Part shown: piece by piece, positions 30,254 through 38,120 of the stretch
How the letters are laid out: every line of letters starts with the position of its first letter
How positions within the stretch are numbered: position 1 is the stretch's first letter
Assembly (NCBI GenBank): GCA_948466395.1
Contig: CAOKAG010000010.1
Coordinates: 1 to 39,903 of the forward strand
Direction: 5' to 3'
DNA from: an uncultured Mycoplasmatota bacterium
Lineage (GTDB): Bacteria > Bacillota_I > Bacilli_A > RF39 > UBA660
Length of the DNA: 39,903 nucleotides
Made by a program: the position numbers and the translations under genes
Notes under the pieces: generated by a model
Databases searched by the model: none
Told to the model about the DNA's origin: nothing
What the model saw: the letters and a program-made list of their open reading frames with translations, nothing else

Positions 30254-32362
30254 CTATTGGACAATTTCAGCAACAAGCTTAGCTGTAAACTGTTTTCCTT
30301 GATCAACATCTTGATTGACATCTAAATTATGAAATTGATAAACGATTTCATAACTATAAGTTGTCTTAGCTGGAATAATAATCCTTTCAACTAATTTAGA
30401 ATCAGTTTTAGGTGCATCAAAGGTTCCTTCTACAATTCCATCTCTCTTAAGTGTATAAGTAAAACCACCTGGCATCGTAAATGTATTGGTTACATCTATC
30501 CAATTAATATTAAAGATTAAAGTTTCATTAGATTGATTTTCAATAGTAAATTTTTGTGTATCAGTCCATCCTGGCTCAATATCTAAGGCTTCTATAGCTT
30601 TAATATAAGTAACATACAAAATGGCATTTTCAGAAGGATCAACGTCAATAATTGGATCATCATCGCAATTAACGTCACAAATACCATCCCCATTGGTGTC
30701 AATATTTTTATCAGGCTTTCCATCGCCATCCGTATCACAATTTAAGTCACAAATGCCATCACCATTATTATCTATATTTATATTTGGCTTTGGTGGAGTC
30801 GGAGGGTTAACTGGTGGAGTTACACCACAATGAATATTGCAAATTCCATCTCCAGTCAAATCAATTTTAATATCAGGTTTACCATCATCATTCGTATCAC
30901 AATTTAAGTCACAAATGCCATCACCATTGGTGTCTTGATTCACAAGATTTTTATCGGGTTTGTTATCGCCATTCGTATCCACATTAAAATGAGGTTTATT
31001 ATCGCCATTATAATCGAGATTAAGATCAGGCTTTCCATCTCCGTTTGTATCAACGTTAATATTAGGTTTACCATCTCCATCTGTATCAATATTCAGATCA
31101 GGTTTACCATCCCCATTGGTATCAATGTTCAAATCAGGTTTACCATCTCCATTTGTATCACAATTCAAATCGCATTTTCCATCACCATTCGTGTCTTGAT
31201 TCACAAGATTATCATCTGGTTTACCATCACCGTCTTTATCGATGTTAACATCTGGAATTCCATCGCCATCCGTATCGATGTTTAGATCAGGCTTTCCATC
31301 ACCATTCGAATCAACATTTAAGTCAGGGATACCATCGCCATTCGAATCACAATTCAAGTCACAAATACCATCGCCATTCGTGTCTTGATTACTTAAATTT
31401 TTATCAGGTTTTCCATCACCATTGGTATCGATATTTATATCGGGTTTGCCATCGCCATTCACATCAATATTAATATCAGGCTTTCCATCACCATTCGTAT
31501 CGATGTTTAGATCGGGTTTGCCATCGCCATTGGTATCGATATTTATATCGGGTTTGCCATCGCCATTCACATCAATATTAATATCAGGTTTTCCGTCACC
31601 ATTCGTATCACAATTTAAGTCACAAATGCCATCGCCATTCGTATCTTGATCACTTAAATTTTTATCAGGTTTACCATCACCATCCGTATCAACGTTAACA
31701 TCTGGTTTATAATCGCCATTTACATCAATGTTAATATCAGGTTTCCCGTCGCCATCGGTATCAACGTTAATATCAGGTTTTCCGTCACCATTCACATCAA
31801 TATTAATGTCAGGTTTACCATTCCCATTGGTATCAATGTTAATATCGGGCTTGCCATCGCCATCCGTATCAATATTTAAATCGGGCTTACCATTTCCATT
31901 CATATCTACGTTTAAATTTGGGTGTCCATCGCCATTCGTATCACAATTCAAGTCACAAATACCATCGCCATTGGTATCTTGATTAATTAAATTTTTATCG
32001 GGTTTACCATCGCCATCCGTATCTAAATTAAATAGAGCTTTGTGATTCCCATTATAATCTAAATTAATATCAGGCTTGCCATCGTCATCCGTATCACAAT
32101 TCACATCACAAATACCATCATTATTTAAATCTATATTTAAATCTGGAATTCCATCACCATCGGTATCAATATTTAATTTTGATTCAACTACATTTCCTCG
32201 AAATTTATAATAAGTATAACTTCCAAGCACACAAACACACATTATAATAGCTACTAACAAAAAAATAATAATCAATCTTCTTTTTTTATCTTTTTGTTCA
32301 TCCTCTTGCAATAAAACATATTGTTCTTGATAATCATTCAGATCTTTCTCTTTATCATCCAT
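30254..32362 (-). CDS. Giant-repeat surface protein: N-terminal TM, about 40 DxDGDGxPD-type (TSP3/dockerin-like) calcium-binding units, C-terminal beta domain
   Basis: Repeats of NIDTNGDGKPDI (12 aa); nine C-x3-C pairs (e.g. ICDLNCD); Pro-rich hinge PPVNPPTPPKP; C-terminal ~130-aa domain with SipW-substrate-like features. Confidence 0.85.
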   Translation of the reverse strand: MDDKEKDLNDYQEQYVLLQEDEQKDKKRRLIIIFLLVAIIMCVCVLGSYTYYKFRGNVVESKLNIDTDGDGIPDLNIDLNNDGICDVNCDTDDDGKPDINLDYNGNHKALFNLDTDGDGKPDKNLINQDTNGDGICDLNCDTNGDGHPNLNVDMNGNGKPDLNIDTDGDGKPDINIDTNGNGKPDINIDVNGDGKPDINVDTDGDGKPDINIDVNGDYKPDVNVDTDGDGKPDKNLSDQDTNGDGICDLNCDTNGDGKPDINIDVNGDGKPDINIDTNGDGKPDLNIDTNGDGKPDINIDVNGDGKPDINIDTNGDGKPDKNLSNQDTNGDGICDLNCDSNGDGIPDLNVDSNGDGKPDLNIDTDGDGIPDVNIDKDGDGKPDDNLVNQDTNGDGKCDLNCDTNGDGKPDLNIDTNGDGKPDLNIDTDGDGKPNINVDTNGDGKPDLNLDYNGDNKPHFNVDTNGDNKPDKNLVNQDTNGDGICDLNCDTNDDGKPDIKIDLTGDGICNIHCGVTPPVNPPTPPKPNINIDNNGDGICDLNCDTDGDGKPDKNIDTNGDGICDVNCDDDPIIDVDPSENAILYVTYIKAIEALDIEPGWTDTQKFTIENQSNETLIFNINWIDVTNTFTMPGGFTYTLKRDGIVEGTFDAPKTDSKLVERIIIPAKTTYSYEIVYQFHNLDVNQDVDQGKQFTAKLVAEIVQ
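30640..32176 (-). repeat. Coding tandem repeat, 36-bp basic period with 45-bp variants
   Basis: Recurrent + strand words such as ccatcgccattcgtatc and tttatcaggtttaccatc; translated period 12 aa. Confidence 0.9.
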
Positions 32363-32420
32363 GGAAAACTACTCTCCTTACTTTAAGTAAGTATAACATA
32401 GAATAGTTTAATCTTCAACA

Positions 32421-32446
32421 AAAAAAAATCTACAACTTGTAGACTT
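32421..32446 (-). terminator. Rho-independent terminator of the TasA-like gene
   Basis: Minus strand TCTACA-AGT-TGTAGA-TTTTTTTTT. Confidence 0.75.
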
Positions 32447-32456
32447 TTTACACTAA

Positions 32457-33089
32457 TTATTTAACTTCTTTAAATCCAACTTGAACACTAAATGTTTGAC
32501 CAGCTTGATTATTTTCACCACTAGGATTTTGAACAACATCTTTATTTTCATATTCAATTACAATATAATAAGTTTTATCAAAATCTGGTGTAACCGTTAC
32601 ATCATGAGTAACCACTGTATTACCAGTAAACGTTCCATTACTTACTGCTACTTTATCTGTATCAGTACAAGTAGTAGTCATAAAATGTTGTAAACCTGTT
32701 TCATCAGTCGTTTCAGTTGGAACACCACAAGTTACTTCTTCTTCATAAATTGAATATTTTATATCTGAGCCAAAAGCAGCTGGTATATTAGGAGTTAAGG
32801 TTATTTGTGTTTTAATGGAAGCAGCCTCTGTATCCTTTCCACCTGTAATCTTAACGGGTTTAACCACTTTATAACCAGGCAATACGCCATCAGTAGGTGA
32901 AACATCACTTCCTAAATCCATTGATGCTGTTGCAGTCGTCTTACTTTTAACAGTAGTGGTTGGCTTCCCTCCAGTGCTCTCATTTGTACTAACTGATGCT
33001 GTAAAATAAGCAAAAGTTGCACCTACAACCGCCACTAATAATGTTGCAATTGCAATAACTGTTAATAATATAGTATTCTTCTTTTCCAT
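32457..33089 (-). CDS. TasA/camelysin-like fibre subunit candidate
   Basis: MEKKNTILLTVIAIATLLVAVVGATFAYFTASVSTN signal; 210 aa beta-rich; AAGGAGG RBS; own terminator. Confidence 0.75.
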   Translation of the reverse strand: MEKKNTILLTVIAIATLLVAVVGATFAYFTASVSTNESTGGKPTTTVKSKTTATASMDLGSDVSPTDGVLPGYKVVKPVKITGGKDTEAASIKTQITLTPNIPAAFGSDIKYSIYEEEVTCGVPTETTDETGLQHFMTTTCTDTDKVAVSNGTFTGNTVVTHDVTVTPDFDKTYYIVIEYENKDVVQNPSGENNQAGQTFSVQVGFKEVK

Positions 33090-33189
33090 AATCTATGTCC
33101 TCCTTACTATAAAAATGTTATCAAAAATAAAGAAGGATTGCAATACCTTTTTATCTAGTTTACAATTAAAATCACTTTTTTAATTTAAA

Positions 33190-33437
33190 AGAAAAAACGA
33201 CCAATAAAATAGTATGGATTTACTTTTTATTCCTTCATCAATAGCACTATTCACCATTTATTACTCGATTTATTATTTGTTCTTTTTCATAGTTATTATA
33301 ACGCTTTCAAATCCATGTTTATTAATTAATTTTTCTAAAAATTGGACGATCAACTGTAGTGTTATACTTGATAATAGAATATGTTTTTTTCTATCATAAT
33401 ACAAATTCACTTTATCTTTATAACTTAATTTTCCCAT
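33190..33437 (-). mobile_element. Decayed IS3-family-type OrfA (transposase HTH subunit) remnant
   Basis: Multi-frame translation: MGKLSYKDKVNLYYDRKK... / LEKLINKHGFESVI / KEQIINRVINGE / SAIDEGIKSKSILFYWS, in the order expected for IS3 OrfA. Confidence 0.55.
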
Positions 33438-33675
33438 ATAAAAACCGCATTTCTCTTGTCCAAGAAATGAGATTCATATCACCAAAGTTAAGTAGTTCTT
33501 TTTTTATTTTATGCAAGTTTCCTTAACCTATCATACTTTTATCAAGTTCATCGAAAAAGTTCAAGTTTTCTATCAATTTAGAGCGATTGGTTAAGCTATT
33601 TCAAACTTTTTCTCACTAATGAGAAATTAATAATTCAATATCAATTTCTAGTAATATTTTAACATAATTAAATTT

Positions 33676-34374
33676 TTATGAATTAAATATCCATTCTATT
33701 ATTAATTGCTTAATTTCATAATATTCTTGTTCTTCAAATTGCATATTGGCTATACAAAATCTTTTTGATGCTATATGTGAACAAAACATACACTCATACA
33801 AATCAAAGCAGTCTTGAATAAAGAATGAATGACTTACTTTATTAGAACAAATAACATTATAACTATTACTACAATCTTTCGAGTCATCGCATCTTATACA
33901 GAAATTACAAGTGCCAGACCTTTGAGATGCAAGTAAGAATTCACTATTACCACAAGAGTCGCAATAAATCATATTTTTTGAATCACTGCAGTCGGTACTT
34001 CTATAAACATTTTCACATCTATAAATCGTATCACTTTTTGCTACATGAATAGAGTCATAAACTCTTTCAGTTGTAGTTAAGTTAATGGTGTTCCATATAT
34101 CAATTAATTCTTGTAAGTTATTTATATCCTTTTTTGGGAGCATCCAACCTGTCTTTTCATCCCTTTTTTCCATATTTTTATTCGTTATGAATCTACCACT
34201 ATTAATAGAGTCTGCCCAAGTTATTTCATTTGTAGTTGAATCATTTACTTGCTTGGGTAATTTAACATCAAATGCGAACTTTTCTAATAATGTATCTAAA
34301 GAATAATTATTTTCTTTATCAAATATACTTTTAAATATTTTATCAACAATTTCTAATGCTTTATTATCATTCAT
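33676..34374 (-). CDS. Cys-rich short-repeat protein, partner of the HerA-like ATPase
   Basis: CENVYRSTDCSDSKNMIYCDSCGNSEFLL...CIRCDDSKDCSNSYNVICSNKV...CFDLYECMFCSHIASKRFCIANMQFEEQEYYE; starts 3 nt after the ATPase stop. Confidence 0.75.
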   Translation of the reverse strand: MNDNKALEIVDKIFKSIFDKENNYSLDTLLEKFAFDVKLPKQVNDSTTNEITWADSINSGRFITNKNMEKRDEKTGWMLPKKDINNLQELIDIWNTINLTTTERVYDSIHVAKSDTIYRCENVYRSTDCSDSKNMIYCDSCGNSEFLLASQRSGTCNFCIRCDDSKDCSNSYNVICSNKVSHSFFIQDCFDLYECMFCSHIASKRFCIANMQFEEQEYYEIKQLIIEWIFNS

Positions 34375-34377
34375 TTT

Positions 34378-36234
34378 TCACACACCTTTCTTGCTTGTTG
34401 AATTAGATAGTAAAATATCTTTTAAACTGACATTACTATTTAAACTAAAATTAGTTTTAGAATTATTTATATTATTGTTGTTATTTTCATTGCTGTTATC
34501 ATCTATAATTGTTCTTTTAATTCTAGGAATGCTAGTATAATCTAATGTAATCCCTTTAAATGCTGGTAATAATACCCCATTTGAATCGATTCTAACAATA
34601 CATTCTCTGTTATTTAGTTCAGTTAATAATTTAATCTTTCTATCTTTAGAATCATCTAGAGGTATTTTCATATTAAAGTTATCAACTAATACATTAGCAT
34701 CTAATTTTGATACTCTAAATATAAAATAGTTTATTACATTAGCAAATATAGAGTTCTTTAATTCATCAGATATTTGGTTAAAATATTGTCCCGCTAGTAT
34801 TAAAGATAAATTATATTTTCTTGCTTCTGATAAGTACCTAGACAAAATGGGATTTTCAACAACAGCAACCTCATCAATAATAAATATTATATGTTCATCA
34901 ATCTCTCGTTTTTGAATAATAGTCAATAACTGTTGCATTATTAATCCTGATATAGTTTTAGTTACTTTATCCCCAAGTTTTGTTCTATCTAGTGAGAATA
35001 AAGTTAAGAAATTATCATGTATTGTATTTTTTAAATTTTCATTATTTTGCTCTGAATTAAATACTGGTATCATTTCCATTTCATCTATAAACCCTATAAT
35101 TGGAGAGATAGCATCACCATAAGATTTAGTTTTTAAATCATTAAAATCTGATAAAAAAAAATCTATTACACTAATAGGTAAGCTATATTTTAACTTCTTT
35201 ATTAATTCATTTCTATACTCTAAATCTAAAATAAGTTTTCTTAAATTTCTAAAATTAAATGATTCATCAGTTAATAGTAAATGTATAGAATGTCTTAAAA
35301 CTCTTTCTAGTTTTGAATTGTATTGGTCAGCAATTAATGATTTTAATAAATCTAATAATAATTCTGTAGAGGCTACAATATCATCATTATTATTAATAAA
35401 TAAGTCAATGCTATCTAAATTACTTTTAAAGTCAATTACCTTCCCAATACCACCTATATCATTTTCAAGTGCAGCATGAGGATCAATGACTACAACTTTA
35501 TATTTTTGGCGTATATTTTCATTTTTATTAATATTATTGATTAAAAGACTTATAAATTTAGATTTACCACATCCAGAAGAGCCCATTATGATAGAGTGTT
35601 TATCAAAACTAAAATTATTTTGATTAAGGTAGAAATCACCTTGTAAATAAGGAAATGTATCAACAGAGAGTAATGCGTTATTAGAGTCAGTATTTAATAA
35701 ATGTACTATTTTATTTATTTCTAAATATTTAGGAGAACTTTTATAAAAATATCTTTTATTCCCTTCAAAGTCTGCTGATAATATACTTGTTGGAACAGCA
35801 AATATAACATTATATATTTTTATTACACCATTTTTATTAAGAAAAAATCTTATTTTAGACTTAATTTTATCTTCAAATAGTTTTAAAAAACTAATTTCAA
35901 GATATTCAAGAGTTCCTTTATTTCTAATCTCACTATAATTTATTAGGTCAATAATACTACTACCAACTTTAGGCAGAGAAAGTAATGTATAGTTATGCTT
36001 AGGTGCTTTTATTTCTTTAGTAGATTTTAACAAAAATGAATTTAAATTATTTATTGTTGCAGGAAAACTACATCTAGTTTTAACAAAGTATCTTATTTGG
36101 TTTCTATCGTTAGTGATAATTATCTTCCATTTTCTTAAAACACCATTATAATTTGATATTGTGTTAATTAACTCTAACCATTCTTCCTTTGAAATAAATT
36201 TTTTAGTTAGATATATTTCTGACGTTAACCCCAT
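34378..36234 (-). CDS. HerA/VirB4/TraC-like P-loop ATPase
   Basis: Walker A IIMGSSGCGKSKF, VVVIDPHAAL, Walker B HIIFIIDEVAVVENP, sensor-like LSLILAGQYFNQI. Confidence 0.85.
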   Translation of the reverse strand: MGLTSEIYLTKKFISKEEWLELINTISNYNGVLRKWKIIITNDRNQIRYFVKTRCSFPATINNLNSFLLKSTKEIKAPKHNYTLLSLPKVGSSIIDLINYSEIRNKGTLEYLEISFLKLFEDKIKSKIRFFLNKNGVIKIYNVIFAVPTSILSADFEGNKRYFYKSSPKYLEINKIVHLLNTDSNNALLSVDTFPYLQGDFYLNQNNFSFDKHSIIMGSSGCGKSKFISLLINNINKNENIRQKYKVVVIDPHAALENDIGGIGKVIDFKSNLDSIDLFINNNDDIVASTELLLDLLKSLIADQYNSKLERVLRHSIHLLLTDESFNFRNLRKLILDLEYRNELIKKLKYSLPISVIDFFLSDFNDLKTKSYGDAISPIIGFIDEMEMIPVFNSEQNNENLKNTIHDNFLTLFSLDRTKLGDKVTKTISGLIMQQLLTIIQKREIDEHIIFIIDEVAVVENPILSRYLSEARKYNLSLILAGQYFNQISDELKNSIFANVINYFIFRVSKLDANVLVDNFNMKIPLDDSKDRKIKLLTELNNRECIVRIDSNGVLLPAFKGITLDYTSIPRIKRTIIDDNSNENNNNNINNSKTNFSLNSNVSLKDILLSNSTSKKGV

Positions 36235-36270
36235 AATCCGTCACCTCAGCAATCAGTATATCAAAAACTC

Positions 36271-36304
36271 AAAATAAAAAACTGACTTTTTAATAATCAG
36301 TTTT
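36271..36304 (-). terminator. Rho-independent terminator of the AraC-family gene
   Basis: Minus strand AAAACTGA-N11-TCAGTTTT-TTATTTT. Confidence 0.65.
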
Positions 36305-36310
36305 GTCAGT

Positions 36311-37105
36311 TTAATAAATTGCAACTAGAAAATCTGTTACGCCATTGTGATAATATTCTAATTCAGGTAATTCCTTTAAGTTATATTTAACTGATGGTAA
36401 GAACTCTCCATAAAATTTATGGGATATTTCTTGTATATCTTTAGCATTCTGTGAATTAATTCTAAATCTAATCCACTTACTTTTAGGTATTTTAATATGT
36501 TCAAATTTTTCAATTTTCTTATCGTATAAGCAATAATACTTTTGACTTTCTTCACGTTCTATATCATAGGTAATCATTCCATATTTAACCTCGCCATACT
36601 TCTTTAAATATCTATTTTCAGTCTGTCTAAAAAATGTTGGTGCATCTTTGCCAATTTCATCATTGTTAGTATCAATACCAACACCATATAAATTTATTTC
36701 ATCTAGATTTATTATTTCATAATCTAATTCAGTAGTAAAGTTAATATCTTCATTAAAAACGATTCTAGGAAAAATTCTTAACTTTGTTTCTTTATTTACT
36801 AGACTAGGTTTGATACCATGAAATTTTTCAAATGATCTTGAAAAGGATGTGGCATTATCATATTGGTATTTTACAGCAACATCTATTACTTTTAAATTAC
36901 CTTCATATAAATCGTATCCTGCACAAGACAGCCTTCTTTTTCTAATATATTCAGATAAAGAAATACCTGCTATCATAGTAAATAACCTTTGCATGGCATA
37001 GACATTAACACCTAACATTTTTGCTAGAACTTCATAATTAATTTTTTCTTCTAAGTTTGCATCAATATATTTAGTAATTCCATTTAAACTTTTATAAATA
37101 TTCAA
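36311..37105 (-). CDS. AraC-family regulator with GyrI-like effector domain
   Basis: Two-helix AraC HTH INYEVLAKMLGVNVYAMQRLFTMIAGISLSEYIRKRRLSCAGYDL...VAVKYQYDNATSFSRSFEKFHGIKPS; TTG start at 37105 after AGGGGATG. Confidence 0.88.
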   Translation of the reverse strand: MNIYKSLNGITKYIDANLEEKINYEVLAKMLGVNVYAMQRLFTMIAGISLSEYIRKRRLSCAGYDLYEGNLKVIDVAVKYQYDNATSFSRSFEKFHGIKPSLVNKETKLRIFPRIVFNEDINFTTELDYEIINLDEINLYGVGIDTNNDEIGKDAPTFFRQTENRYLKKYGEVKYGMITYDIEREESQKYYCLYDKKIEKFEHIKIPKSKWIRFRINSQNAKDIQEISHKFYGEFLPSVKYNLKELPELEYYHNGVTDFLVAIY

Positions 37106-37136
37106 AGTACATCCCCTATATAATATTATAACAAAA

Positions 37137-37634
37137 TCATTTTTCAAAATCATCACTTTTATCCTTATTTTTATTGTTTTGAATAATTTCAATATCATCG
37201 TCATCTATGAAATCATCATATTTATTGTAGCGAAGAATTTAACTTGTAAGAATTTAATAAGCTTCTTCCATAACTCTTTAAAGTAATCCACTATTTTTTT
37301 GTATTTCTGATACCTTCTCTTCTAATTCTTCAATTCTATCATCACGAATTTTTATTTTCTTTTTCAAATTCCTAACTTCATTAGAATGTTCTCTTAAATG
37401 ATCTTCATATTTTTGTAAGACTATATTTATATCATTTGCCTCTCTCAAATTGAATGCAGTGTCATTAGTTTGCTCTATGTATTTTCTTATTTTGTTAACT
37501 TCTTCATTTGAAATAGTGAAATTATTTTTATTCATTATTGTTGGTTTTAGATTATCAATAATATCATTAATCTCATTAGATTTATTTTGTAATTCATCAG
37601 TTTTATTATTTAAGAAGAAGTTAATACAAATCAC
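37137..37634 (-). pseudogene. Frameshifted coiled-coil C-terminal remnant, tentatively of a MobV/Pre-type mobilization protein
   Basis: ORF 37278..37634 (coiled coil) continues in other frames as IVDYFKELWKKLIKFLQVKFFA / RYNKYDDFIDDDDIEIIQNNKNKDKSDDFEK*. Confidence 0.5.
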
Positions 37635-37740
37635 TTATATTTAGTTAATTGTTTAATAAAGGTTTCGAAATCCTTTAATTCTAATTTATTTGATAGATTA
37701 CCTACATATAAAGTTTTAGAGTAGTTAAATGCAAGAAAAG

Positions 37741-37902
37741 TTATTCTTTAATACTATGGGGCTCGGCATCACTCAAATTCGTTCTAGTAATATTATGAAT
37801 ATTAATAATAGTGGGTTTTGTATTACAAAAATCACATATAAATTCTATTTTCCTTTTTAACTCACACCCAATCTCTAATTCCTTTGTAGTAATATTAATC
37901 AT
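37741..37902 (-). CDS. Small 53-aa hypothetical protein
   Basis: Hand translation: MINITTKELEIGCELKRKIEFICDFCNTKPTIINIHNITRTNLSDAEPHSIKE; weak RBS ACAGGG. Confidence 0.35.
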   Translation of the reverse strand: MINITTKELEIGCELKRKIEFICDFCNTKPTIINIHNITRTNLSDAEPHSIKE

Positions 37903-37931
37903 TTAAACCCTGTTCTTTCCAAACTTAAACA

Positions 37932-37968
37932 CTAAAAAAGTACCAACTTCTCTTTGAAATTGATACTT
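37932..37968 (-). terminator. Strong rho-independent terminator downstream of the tRNA-Cys remnant
   Basis: Minus strand AAGTATCAATTTC-AAAGA-GAAGTTGGTACTT-TTTTAG: 13-bp stem with two G-U pairs. Confidence 0.8.
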
Positions 37969-38014
37969 ATGTATTTTAAATCCTAAACTATAAAAGTTCG
38001 GACAGATTTCCCAA

Positions 38015-38058
38015 TGGAGGGCCTAGTCGGATTTGAACCAACGATCAGGGAGTTGCAG
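38015..38058 (-). pseudogene. Orphan 3' half of tRNA-Cys(GCA), from anticodon loop to CCA
   Basis: Minus strand CTGCAAC-TCCCT-GATC-GTTGG-TTCAAAT-CCGAC-TAGGCCC-T-CCA: anticodon GCA, T-arm pairs, discriminator U73, encoded CCA; no matching 5' half upstream. Confidence 0.8.
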
Positions 38059-38093
38059 ATATAACCTTTACAATAGAATTTGTCATTTTTTTG

Positions 38094-38108
38094 AATTAAA
38101 TCGTCACA
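38094..38108. repeat. 15-bp direct repeat, left copy (AATTAAATCGTCACA)
   Basis: Perfect match to 39486..39500. Confidence 0.85.
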
Positions 38109-38120
38109 ATTTCGTCAATA

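Noticed and set aside
30621-31982. Plus-strand ORFs (70-116 aa) across the DGD-repeat gene
   Set aside because: They are antisense by-products of the 36-bp periodic coding sequence, with low-complexity SGFPSPF translations and no RBS.
30640-32176. 36-bp repeats resembling a CRISPR array
   Set aside because: Repeats are contiguous and degenerate, translate in frame as DGDGKPD units, and have no unique spacers or cas genes.
33214-33399. Plus-strand 61-aa ORF
   Set aside because: Lies opposite the IS3 OrfA remnant, which explains the sequence better.
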